From contig CAZIUF010000008.1 in the NCBI GenBank assembly GCA_964542665.1, positions 1 to 35,683 of the forward strand: a DNA stretch of 35,683 bases, in the 5' to 3' direction. Of this stretch, positions 18,388-25,462 are shown piece by piece. This DNA comes from JAGOLU01 sp964542665 (GTDB lineage: Bacteria; Patescibacteriota; Microgenomatia; UBA1406; GWC2-37-13). Position numbers and translations under genes: made by a program. Each line of letters opens with the position of its first letter. The first letter of the stretch is position 1. A model generated the notes under the pieces. That model was not told the origin of the DNA and ran no database searches. It saw nothing but the letters and a program-made list of their open reading frames with translations.

Positions 18388-20340
18388 TTAGCGAATAGTA
18401 GCTTTGTATCGTTCAAGCAAATGTGACTCAACTTGCTTTGTGATCTTTGGCTTATCTGTTGTGTCATCTTTTAATATTATATGTAGTAAAACAGACTTAA
18501 GACTTTTATCTTGTATGCGTGGAAGCTCAGGAACACTAATAGACTCAATAGCGATTACCTCACTTTGGATTGAGGATATGATCTCGCCCACCTTTGTTGA
18601 CTGTGGCAATAGACAGGAAATATCAAATGATTGAGTGCGAGGGATCGAAGTGTATAGTTGCGCTTTAGATGATGCTGCCATCCGTCTTGATTGAGCAAAA
18701 TTATGCTCCAGATTCATACATGTATACACCGTATGCTCATCCCACATGTGGAAATTGGCAATTTCGTCTGTGTAAGATATACCAAGTGACTTGCAGAGTG
18801 TCTCAACGATCCCTTTTGACTGCCGATATATGTCTTCCTTGCCAGATTGCATATCATGCATGACAAAGGCTGCGTGTCTTGGCTCATGATATTTTTGTTT
18901 GCTATTTTGGTCTGTTGATTCTGAATACACCTTACCCAACTCAAATAACTTTATGATTGATTTACCAAACTTCTGATGATGCATGAGTGCATGGCGCAGA
19001 CCTTCATCCATGACAAATCGGAGCATGGACTTGTCAGCGTTGAGCGCATTTTGCAACTTCACAGGTTTCAAACCTTTTTCCATGCGAGATAACTCATCGT
19101 ATCGTGAGGTTGAGGTGAGTGGCTCGGTCATCACTTCGTCAAAACCTATCTTCTGCATGACATCCCGTATCTCATCATCGAGACGGTACGCGTATGCGGA
19201 AATATCAGAAGGTGGAGCAAAAGGAGGTAATGATGCGGGTATATTTTCATATCCATACAGTCGCAGTACTTCCTCGACCAGATCTGCTTCACATAATATA
19301 TCAGTGCGCCAATAGGGAACGACACAATCGAAAGTCAAAAGTCGAGGGTCTGAAGTCACTTCAAACCCCAGTGATTTCAAAATTTGAGTGATAGCATCTT
19401 GTGATAACTCGACTCCTCCAAGTCGACTGACTTCGGTAGAGCGAAGGGTAATACTCATTGATTGCACAGGTTCCGGATATGATTCAGCAGCAGTGACGAC
19501 TTCAAAATCTGTAAGTTGTTTTAAAAGATCAAGAGCGCGATCAATTGCAACATCAACGAGCCGAGGATCTAAAAATTTTTCGTGGCGGGTCGATGCCTCG
19601 GTTCGTACTCCGTGTCTGATCGATGATCGACGAATCACTGCTTGATTGTATGATGCTGCTTCGAGGACAAACTCAGTAGTGTCTGTCGATATACCCGTTC
19701 CCTCTCCGCCGATGAGTCCGGAAAATGAAAGAATCTTTGTATCGTCTGCTATGACAAGGTCGTCAGATGTCAGAGTCAGTTCTTTGCCACCCAAAACCGT
19801 CAGTTTTTCATTTTCTTTTGCGGATCTGATCGTAATGTGCGCATCCTTGATGGCACTGATATCAAAAGCATGCATTGGCTCGCCCGTCTCTACCATCACA
19901 TAGTTGGTGATATCAACTACTGGAGAAATCACCTTGATACCATATGCCTCCAGATGATCTTTCATCCAGTTCGGAGTTGAAAGCTGCGAGCTGCGAGCTG
20001 CGAGCTTGATTCGAACTGCCCTAAATCTTTTACAAAGGTTGGGATTAGTATTTGAAATCTGTAATAGCTTGTCATTTGACGTGACGCTTGTGGCTTGTGG
20101 CTTGTAGCTCGGAGCTTTCACTTGCTTTCCAGTCACTGCTGCAACTTCGCGCGCGACTCCCAGGATGGAGTAACAATCACTTCGATTTTGACGCACTTCC
20201 AGGTCGATGACGGTATCATCACCTACCTTCTCAGGTTTTTTATCCTGCATATGACCGATTGCCGTCAGCTTGTCAGTCAGCTCCGTGACCGAGTCCGGTA
20301 TCTCGACATATTGTTTAAGCCAATTGAGTGGTACTTTCAT
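18388..20340 (-). CDS. pheT: Phenylalanine-tRNA ligase beta subunit (short form)
   Basis: 650 aa against about 800 in typical bacteria. The N terminus 'KVPLNWLKQYVEIPDSVTELTDKL' runs almost directly into 'VIDLEVRQNRSDCYSILGVARE', so the internal tRNA-binding OB (EMAP-like) domain is missing. B3/B4 ('PVVDITNYVMVETGEPMHAFD'), B5, the catalytic-like core and a C-terminal FDX-ACB region (about 560-650) are present. PheS and PheT form the alpha2-beta2 enzyme that charges tRNA-Phe. Two short stretches, APSYKPQATS and LAARSSQLS, are encoded by tandem intergenic-type repeats. Starts 3 nt after pheS stops. Confidence 0.95.
   Translation of the reverse strand: MKVPLNWLKQYVEIPDSVTELTDKLTAIGHMQDKKPEKVGDDTVIDLEVRQNRSDCYSILGVAREVAAVTGKQVKAPSYKPQATSVTSNDKLLQISNTNPNLCKRFRAVRIKLAARSSQLSTPNWMKDHLEAYGIKVISPVVDITNYVMVETGEPMHAFDISAIKDAHITIRSAKENEKLTVLGGKELTLTSDDLVIADDTKILSFSGLIGGEGTGISTDTTEFVLEAASYNQAVIRRSSIRHGVRTEASTRHEKFLDPRLVDVAIDRALDLLKQLTDFEVVTAAESYPEPVQSMSITLRSTEVSRLGGVELSQDAITQILKSLGFEVTSDPRLLTFDCVVPYWRTDILCEADLVEEVLRLYGYENIPASLPPFAPPSDISAYAYRLDDEIRDVMQKIGFDEVMTEPLTSTSRYDELSRMEKGLKPVKLQNALNADKSMLRFVMDEGLRHALMHHQKFGKSIIKLFELGKVYSESTDQNSKQKYHEPRHAAFVMHDMQSGKEDIYRQSKGIVETLCKSLGISYTDEIANFHMWDEHTVYTCMNLEHNFAQSRRMAASSKAQLYTSIPRTQSFDISCLLPQSTKVGEIISSIQSEVIAIESISVPELPRIQDKSLKSVLLHIILKDDTTDKPKITKQVESHLLERYKATIR
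19981..20118 (-). repeat. Word repeats embedded in pheT
   Basis: Two tandem tracts lie inside the coding sequence: 19981-20008 (agctgcg repeated three times) and 20086-20118 (gcttgtg repeated, then gcttgtagctcggagc). Both stay in frame. A related tract sits in pheS at 21086-21112. Confidence 0.6.
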
Positions 20341-20343
20341 ATG

Positions 20344-21333
20344 TTATCTCCAAACCAATTCTCCATTATAAAGTGCTCGGATATCGGTGATGCCCCACTT
20401 CATCATGACGAGTCGATCAAGACCCATACCGAAGGCAAAACCCGAATATACAGTTGAGTCTATACCACAGTTTTTCAATACTTGTGGATGGACCATACCG
20501 GCACCGAGTGCCTCGATCCAACCCCGATATTTGCAGGTCTGACAACCAACTCCTCCGCAAAAACGACACTGGATATCCATGCCTGCTCCGGGTTCGACCT
20601 GGGGATAGTACTTGCAACGGAAGCGTGTCACCACATCTTCGCCATACAAATATTTTGCAAAACCCTCAAGCGTGCCACGAAGATGTCCCATATGTATACC
20701 TTTGTCTATAACGAGACCCTCGAGCTGATAAAAGATCGCATTGTTCGTCATATTCGTGCTTTCATTGCGATAACATTTGCCGGGTACAATCATACGTATG
20801 GGGAGCTGTTCTTGTGTCATGCAACGGGCCTCAACACTCGATGTATGGGTACGAAGCAGCCATTCTGGTTCGCTGATATACAGTGTGTCCTGAAGATCCC
20901 GTGCAGGATGATCGGTAGGAAGATTCATTTTATTAAAGTTAAATTCATCCGTTTCGATTTCAGGTCCCTCATAGACACTGTAGCCGAGTCGAGTAAAGTA
21001 AGAAACCATTTCACGGATTGTGAGAGTAGTAGGGTGCAGATGGCCAGTTTGGGGCGCAATACCTGGGAGAGTGGTATCAAAGTCGAGGAGCTGCGAGCTA
21101 TGTGCTGCAAGTAAGGTAGCCTTTTTTTGCTCTATCAGGCTAGATACGTTTTTCTTGGCATCGTTCAACATGATTCCAAATTTCTTTTTCTCATCGCCGG
21201 TGAGGGTTTTAAGCTGAGCTGCTTGAGCGTTAATCAAACCACTTCGGCCTAAATACGACACCTCTTTCGATTCAAGCGCTGTAAGGTTTTGGGCAGACTC
21301 AATATCTTTCGCGATAGTAACTAGATCAAGCAT
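20344..21333 (-). CDS. pheS: Phenylalanine-tRNA ligase alpha subunit
   Basis: 329 aa catalytic subunit, class II synthetase. An N-terminal coiled coil (1-85) precedes the catalytic domain with 'HPTTLTIREMVSYFTRLGYSV' (motif 1 region), 'LRTHTSSVEARCM' and 'PGKCYRNE' (motif 2), and 'FGMGLDRLVMMKWGI' (motif 3). A four-cysteine cluster, CRFC and CQTC within about 10 residues, replaces a plain loop near 245-265; it could bind zinc and is seen in some bacterial PheS proteins. 'LAAHSSQLL' near residue 75 is repeat-encoded. A TATAAT box ends 7 nt before the ATG, so translation may start on a leaderless mRNA. No pheM-type attenuator. Confidence 0.96.
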   Translation of the reverse strand: MLDLVTIAKDIESAQNLTALESKEVSYLGRSGLINAQAAQLKTLTGDEKKKFGIMLNDAKKNVSSLIEQKKATLLAAHSSQLLDFDTTLPGIAPQTGHLHPTTLTIREMVSYFTRLGYSVYEGPEIETDEFNFNKMNLPTDHPARDLQDTLYISEPEWLLRTHTSSVEARCMTQEQLPIRMIVPGKCYRNESTNMTNNAIFYQLEGLVIDKGIHMGHLRGTLEGFAKYLYGEDVVTRFRCKYYPQVEPGAGMDIQCRFCGGVGCQTCKYRGWIEALGAGMVHPQVLKNCGIDSTVYSGFAFGMGLDRLVMMKWGITDIRALYNGELVWR

Positions 21334-21340
21334 ACGAGAG

Positions 21341-21346
21341 ATTATA
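21341..21346 (-). promoter_or_regulatory. pheS -10 box
   Basis: Perfect TATAAT ending 7 nt upstream of the pheS ATG; no convincing -35. A transcript from it would begin at the A of the start codon or one nt before. Confidence 0.5.
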
Positions 21347-21447
21347 GACTATCGAGTAAGAAAGATCGACTGCGAACACGTGACAATAATCAAAGTTAGA
21401 AGGCGAGTAAACACAATGGTTGTTGGAGAAATGAAGGAGGTATTCGA

Positions 21448-21801
21448 TTATGCTTTTGCCGTAACCTGTTTGACGAGGCTGGCAAATGCAGCTGGGTACT
21501 CAACAGCGATCTGTGAGAGTACTTTTCGATCAAGCTCGATCTGTTTGACTTTGAGCGTGTGGATAAAGACACTGTATTTGACTCCGAGTTCACCAAGAGC
21601 TGCGTTCATGCGGGTGATCCACAGCGATCGGAAGTCTCGTTTGCGGAGTTTACGACCTGCAAATGCATATTGACCAGCATGCAAGACAGCCTGTGTGGCA
21701 ACTTTGATCTGCTTATGTCGCGTCATGCGGTAGCCTTTTGCAAGACCAAGGACTTTTCGATGATTTTTACGATTTTGAATGCCGCCTTTTACACGTACCA
21801 T
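21448..21801 (-). CDS. rplT: 50S ribosomal protein L20
   Basis: 117 aa, full length. The blocks 'KNHRKVLGLAKGYRMTRHKQIKVATQAVLHAGQYA' (split here by memory of the family) and 'FRSLWITRMNAALGELGVKYS' are bL20 signatures. L20 binds 23S rRNA early in assembly and represses rpmI-rplT translation in other bacteria. The ATG is 20 nt after the rpmI stop. Followed by a 114-bp gap with the pheS -10 box. Confidence 0.97.
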   Translation of the reverse strand: MVRVKGGIQNRKNHRKVLGLAKGYRMTRHKQIKVATQAVLHAGQYAFAGRKLRKRDFRSLWITRMNAALGELGVKYSVFIHTLKVKQIELDRKVLSQIAVEYPAAFASLVKQVTAKA

Positions 21802-21821
21802 AGTATGAAAATATCAATAAA

Positions 21822-22034
21822 TTATGCTAAACCGAGTAGTCTCTTGATCGTCTTTGCCTGCTTGTTCGTCACTGGTTTCATAGCCTTGAGTCTGCGGATC
21901 TGTTTGGCTGACTTTGCACTGCGGAGATGGCGGATGGTGTGGCTACGATGCAAGACCTTACCAGTTGTGGTGATCTTGAAGCGTTTTGAGGCGCCTTTGT
22001 GCGTGCGGACTTTAGTTCGTATATTTTTTCCCAT
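21822..22034 (-). CDS. rpmI: 50S ribosomal protein L35
   Basis: 70 aa. The start is the ATG at 22032-22034, giving 'MGKNIRTKVRTHKGASKRFKIT', the bL35 N terminus; a longer reading from 22115 would overlap the end of infC and add unrelated residues. Basic throughout. Own promoter upstream (22058-22085). Classical infC-rpmI-rplT order. Confidence 0.95.
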   Translation of the reverse strand: MGKNIRTKVRTHKGASKRFKITTTGKVLHRSHTIRHLRSAKSAKQIRRLKAMKPVTNKQAKTIKRLLGLA

Positions 22035-22057
22035 AGAAGTTTCCGAATAAGAGCTTA

Positions 22058-22085
22058 AGTATATCAAATAAATGCTGCTACGCAA
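22058..22085 (-). promoter_or_regulatory. rpmI-rplT promoter
   Basis: -35 TTGCGT (22085-22080), 16-bp spacer, -10 TATACT (22063-22058), in the gap between infC and rpmI. It would give a leader of about 15-17 nt. Confidence 0.5.
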
Positions 22086-22111
22086 CGCTAAGTTATGCGT
22101 ATTGCACAACA

Positions 22112-22654
22112 TCACTTCTTCCGTGCGACGACTGCGCGGATGACTCGAGCCTCAAGTTTAGGCTCTTTGGAGATATTTACATCACCAAGCAGTGCAAGAA
22201 AAGTCTTGGTATGCTCGACCGCCATAGGGATTTTGCCCATTTGGCGCCCGACAAGCTTCATATTGATACGTACTTGGTTACCATCAGCAAGGAACTCTTT
22301 AGTCTTGTTCACCATACGAGTCAAATCCGCCTCACCCATAAAAAGTGAAATATTTACATCTTTAACAGTACTTTTCTTCACACCCTTCTTGGCCTCTTGC
22401 TCTTTTTTAGACTCTTGATACAAAAATTTCTTAAAATCGATGATTTTTGCCACGGGAGGATTGGCATGTGGGGCAATGAGGACGAGATCGAGATTGAGCT
22501 CTTGAGCCTTGTTGAGGGCTTCTTGGCGTGCGATTACGCCCACTAGACCACCAGCATTATCTATGACACGGAGCATAGGCGCCTCGATCCTGAAGTTGGT
22601 CGCATAGTACTTGCGTTGGGGTTTGAGGAATGGTCTTCTAGGTATGATTCTCAA
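22112..22654 (-). CDS. infC: Translation initiation factor IF-3
   Basis: 180 aa with both IF-3 domains: the N domain with 'NFRIEAPMLRVIDNAGGLVGVI' (split) and the C domain with 'INMKLVGRQMGKIPMAVEHT'. IF-3 checks start codons and keeps subunits apart. No ATG precedes the conserved N domain: the frame opens with TTG at 22654-22652, then AGA ATC ATA. A non-AUG start is therefore needed, as in the self-regulated E. coli infC (AUU). The start lies inside the last codons of thrS (17-nt overlap). Which of TTG, ATC or ATA is used is not decidable here. Confidence 0.95.
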   Translation of the reverse strand: MRIIPRRPFLKPQRKYYATNFRIEAPMLRVIDNAGGLVGVIARQEALNKAQELNLDLVLIAPHANPPVAKIIDFKKFLYQESKKEQEAKKGVKKSTVKDVNISLFMGEADLTRMVNKTKEFLADGNQVRINMKLVGRQMGKIPMAVEHTKTFLALLGDVNISKEPKLEARVIRAVVARKK

Positions 22655-24386
22655 TGTCTGTGATCAACTTATGAGTAAATTCTTCGATAGTTTGTGATCC
22701 GAGATCGTGCCCATCTCTAGCTCTTACGGACAGCGACTTCGAACTCACTTCTTTATCCCCCATTATAGCCATATACGGGATCTTTTGCAACGTCGCATGG
22801 CGGATCTTTGCTCCAATAGATTTATTATCAGTGTCTACAAGGACACGGATACCAGCCTTCTTCAACTCGGTTGCAACGGATTGGGCATACTCGACATGAC
22901 CCTCTCCAATAGGCAATAATGCTACCTGAACAGGAGATAGCCAAAGAGGAAACGCTCCAGCATAGTGCTCGATCAATATCATCATCAACCGCTCTGCTGA
23001 TCCTAGGATAGCTCTATGTATCATGACGGGTGTTTTTTCTTTGCCATCCGAATCAACATAGGTGAGTTCGAAGCGGGCAGGTTGAACATAATCTATCTGA
23101 ACCGTTGAAAGTTGCCATTCACGTCCAAGTGCATCTGTCGCAATCAAATCCATTTTTGGAGCATAAAACGATGCTTCTCCAGGTCCATCATAGTACTCGA
23201 TATTGTTTCGCTTCATGATATCTACTGCCCATTTTTCTGCCTTATCCCACTGTGCTGGATCGCCCAAATATTTATCAAGATTTTTTGGATCTCGTGTCGA
23301 TAGACGATACTTGTATTTGAAACCAAACGTAGACATGACTTTTTTTGTCATCACCAGCATTTTATCAATCTCAACATCTACTTGGTCTTCGCGACAAAAG
23401 ACATGACAATCATCTTGAGAAAATGATCGTACTCGCGCAAGACCATTGAGTTGACCTGGTCGTTCATCGCGGTAGAGCATGGCAAAATCAGTGAGACGGA
23501 TAGGTAAGTCGCGATAACTACGTGGTTTACTTGCATATATCTGTGTATGCTGTGGACAGTTCATGGGTTTCAGATACATCTCCTCATCACTGTAGTGTGA
23601 CTTTACGATAAACATGTCTTCTTGATATTTATCGTAGTGACCTGATTTCTTAAACAGTTCAGCCTTTGCTATTTGCGGTGTCCACACTTGTTCATACTCC
23701 TCTGCTTTTTGGATCGACTCAACATATTCGTTGAGTAGTCGACGTATGAGCGCTCCCCGCGGGGTATATAGAGGTAAGCCGCTTCCCACATATTCAGAAA
23801 AAGTAAAAAGGTCGAGTTCGGCACCGAGCTTACGGTGATCACGCTTCTTCGCCTCTTCAAGCATGTGGAGATGGCCATCAAGCTCCTCTTTCGTCGCAAA
23901 CGCTGTGCCATAGATGCGTGTTAGCATTTTATTTTTCTCACTCCCCCGCCAGTATGCACCAGCTACTGACATGAGTTTGAAATATTTCAATTCTTTGTCT
24001 GGGTGTTCGACATGTCCACCTTCACACAGATCTTCATAGTCACCCGATCGATAAAAGGTGAGTGTCTCTCCACGACCCGCAAACTCATTGATGAGCTCTG
24101 CCTTGTACTCGTTGCCCTCATATCGCTTGAGCGCTTCTTCACGAGTCACTTCTTCACGTACAAACGACTTCCATGATTTTACGATCTCACGCATTTTTTG
24201 ATCGATACGAGGGAAATCAGTCTCTGAGATCTTTACGCCCTCTGGAAAATCAAAGTCAAAGTAAAATCCATCAGAGATCGAGGGCCCGATGGTCCGCTTT
24301 GTCCCCGGCCAGATCTGTATGACAGCTGCTGCGAGTAGATGTGCGACTGAGTGCCTGATGTTTGAGAGTTGATTGATATCTTGCAT
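22638..24386 (-). CDS. thrS: Threonine-tRNA ligase lacking the TGS domain
   Basis: 582 aa from the ATG at 24384-24386; the 8-codon extension to a TTG at 24410 overlaps the -10 box. The protein begins at the editing (N2) domain with the HxxxH zinc or editing motif 'RHSVAHLLAAA' and 'CEGGHVEHP'; the N-terminal TGS domain of typical ThrRS is absent. The class II core follows: 'MNCPQHTQIYA', 'RYRDLPIRL'-type motif 1/2 blocks, 'RVRSFSQDDCHVF', and 'MIHRAILGSAERLMMILIEHY' in pieces. Its C-terminal anticodon domain has 'VALLPIGEGHVEYA'. It heads the thrS-infC-rpmI-rplT run. Confidence 0.96.
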   Translation of the reverse strand: MQDINQLSNIRHSVAHLLAAAVIQIWPGTKRTIGPSISDGFYFDFDFPEGVKISETDFPRIDQKMREIVKSWKSFVREEVTREEALKRYEGNEYKAELINEFAGRGETLTFYRSGDYEDLCEGGHVEHPDKELKYFKLMSVAGAYWRGSEKNKMLTRIYGTAFATKEELDGHLHMLEEAKKRDHRKLGAELDLFTFSEYVGSGLPLYTPRGALIRRLLNEYVESIQKAEEYEQVWTPQIAKAELFKKSGHYDKYQEDMFIVKSHYSDEEMYLKPMNCPQHTQIYASKPRSYRDLPIRLTDFAMLYRDERPGQLNGLARVRSFSQDDCHVFCREDQVDVEIDKMLVMTKKVMSTFGFKYKYRLSTRDPKNLDKYLGDPAQWDKAEKWAVDIMKRNNIEYYDGPGEASFYAPKMDLIATDALGREWQLSTVQIDYVQPARFELTYVDSDGKEKTPVMIHRAILGSAERLMMILIEHYAGAFPLWLSPVQVALLPIGEGHVEYAQSVATELKKAGIRVLVDTDNKSIGAKIRHATLQKIPYMAIMGDKEVSSKSLSVRARDGHDLGSQTIEEFTHKLITDIENHT

Positions 24387-24400
24387 AGGTATATGGGTAG

Positions 24401-24409
24401 ATTGTAACA
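24401..24409 (-). promoter_or_regulatory. thrS extended -10 promoter
   Basis: TGTTACAAT is an extended -10 (TGn plus TACAAT), 14 nt before the thrS ATG and just after the U-tract of the upstream terminator. No -35 is possible except inside the terminator stem. Confidence 0.5.
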
Positions 24410-24416
24410 AATAATT

Positions 24417-24440
24417 AAAAACCCCGCCTGTGTGGCGGGG
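24417..24440 (-). terminator. Terminator between the phosphatase gene and thrS
   Basis: Perfect 7-bp stem CCCCGCC/GGCGGGG with a 5-nt loop, then T5AATTATT on the minus strand. It separates the SerB-like transcript from thrS. A second G+C-rich inverted repeat (ccacc/ggtgg, about 24473-24487) lies just upstream. Confidence 0.8.
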
Positions 24441-24520
24441 TGATGTAGTTCATATGTTGGACTACGACACTCCACCACCCAGGGTGGCGGCTGTAGTAGT
24501 TGTAGTTAAAAGTATAGTTT

Positions 24521-25189
24521 TCATAAGTATTTCTGAAGCAGGTTTGCAACCTCGTCAAAATCCATCGCAAAGTGCTTTGCAGCTTTTCGCACTTTTTCAC
24601 GGACAGCAACTCCGCCAAATCCGATGAACAAATCTGCCTTGCCTTGGGTTGCCAGATCAGTCACACTGTCACCGATGTGCACAACTATAGCGTCGGGATT
24701 TAGCTTTTTGACCTCAGTCACAATCAGCCCCTTTCCTCCCTCACGAGCCATGAGCTGGTCTGGTGCATATCCAGCATAGTTGCCCTGGTCATCGTGTTTG
24801 ATATCTAAACCAAAGCAAAGTGAAGGGTCACAACCAATAAATGACCCCACATCCTCAACAATTTCACGGAAGTGCATCGATAAAATTCCTATTTTTACAT
24901 GTTCATAGTGGCTCAACTTTCTCACCAAGTCCAGAGCTTCACTTGAAAGATTGTGCAAAGCGATCCGACGGATGAGTGCCCGATCTCTTTTTGAGGGTGC
25001 GAGCAACTTGAGTTTGTTCTCAAAAAGTTCAGCAAGAGGTTTCTTGCCTTCCATAGTTTCGTTAGTAATCTTTTTGACTTTTGCTTCGATGCCTTTTTCT
25101 TTGGCCAGTAAATCCAACGTCTCAGCAGTGGTGAGCGTGCTGTCGAGGTCAAACAGGACGATGAGCGGTTTTGGTTTTTTGTGCGACAT
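24521..25189 (-). CDS. SerB-like HAD phosphatase
   Basis: 222 aa haloacid dehalogenase-fold phosphatase of the phosphoserine phosphatase type. Motif I is DLDST (nucleophile D14, acid D16), motif II is 'GILSMHF', and motif IV is 'HIGDSVTDL'. The cap segment 'AKVKKITNETMEGKKPLAELFENKLKLL' (in pieces) resembles the SerB 'V..IT..AM.G...F..SL..R..LL' pattern. Phosphoserine is the likely substrate; a ThrH-type activity on homoserine is a less supported option, raised only by the neighbouring thrC and thrS. It is preceded by a terminator-like hairpin ending 6 nt before its ATG and by a promoter at 25319-25347, so expression may be attenuated. Confidence 0.8.
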   Translation of the reverse strand: MSHKKPKPLIVLFDLDSTLTTAETLDLLAKEKGIEAKVKKITNETMEGKKPLAELFENKLKLLAPSKRDRALIRRIALHNLSSEALDLVRKLSHYEHVKIGILSMHFREIVEDVGSFIGCDPSLCFGLDIKHDDQGNYAGYAPDQLMAREGGKGLIVTEVKKLNPDAIVVHIGDSVTDLATQGKADLFIGFGGVAVREKVRKAAKHFAMDFDEVANLLQKYL

Positions 25190-25195
25190 ACGTTT

Positions 25196-25219
25196 AAAAA
25201 AGCCCCGTTTGCGCGGGGC
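25196..25219 (-). terminator. Terminator-like hairpin directly before the phosphatase gene
   Basis: GCCCCG/CGGGGC stem with a 6-nt loop, then T6 on the minus strand, ending 6 nt before the ATG at 25189. With the only visible promoter upstream, it acts either as an attenuator for this gene or as the end of a short leader RNA. Confidence 0.7.
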
Positions 25220-25245
25220 TTTGTGTTATTTATTTTTTTAACACA

Positions 25246-25308
25246 TCACCTCGCTTGTTTTGAGCGAGTTGTGTTGGTCATGATTTCGATGCAAAATACT
25301 CTATTCAT
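25246..25308 (-). CDS. Possible 20-codon leader peptide
   Basis: Small frame MNRVFCIEIMTNTTRSKQAR starting about 4 nt after the predicted transcription start, the same spacing (10 nt from -10 box to ATG) as rpmF. Residues 11-14 are T-N-T-T, and those codons form the 5' arm of a hairpin (25270-25275 with 25240-25245) upstream of the terminator at 25196-25219. With thrC upstream and thrS downstream, a threonine-sensing leader is a tempting guess. Three Thr codons are few, and the competing structures do not clearly exclude the terminator. Confidence 0.3.
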   Translation of the reverse strand: MNRVFCIEIMTNTTRSKQAR

Positions 25309-25318
25309 GGATATGTTA

Positions 25319-25347
25319 ATGATAGGACGAATTATGGATAAAGTCAA
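25319..25347 (-). promoter_or_regulatory. Promoter of the leader and phosphatase gene
   Basis: -35 TTGACT (25347-25342), 17-bp spacer, -10 TATCAT (25324-25319). Predicted start near 25312, about 120 nt before the phosphatase ATG. Confidence 0.7.
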
Positions 25348-25370
25348 ATCAGGAAGCCCAGGAAGCTAGT

Positions 25371-25437
25371 ATGAAACACAAACCATGAACCATAAAACAT
25401 GAAGGATGAAACTCTAAACTCTAAATACTAAATGCTA
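25371..25437. repeat. Mixed intergenic word repeats
   Basis: 'atgaaacacaaaccatgaac'-type words (25371-25407) pass directly into 'ctctaaactctaaatactaa'-type words (25409-25437). Each resembles tracts elsewhere in the window (7762-7806 and 7084-7113). Confidence 0.6.
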
Positions 25438-25462
25438 GACATCAAACAGCAAACCTCATGCA

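Noticed and set aside
20482..21114. 210-codon plus-strand open frame
   Set aside because: Antisense to pheS; same reasoning.
21430..21450. Strong SD-like aaggaggt on the plus strand
   Set aside because: Any plus-strand frame after it is antisense to rplT; coincidence.
24411..24520. T-box riboswitch before thrS
   Set aside because: A GGGTGG-like string is present on the minus strand, but the gap is only about 130 nt, the T-box core with its ACCGCG tail is absent, and the hairpin is explained as the terminator of the upstream gene.
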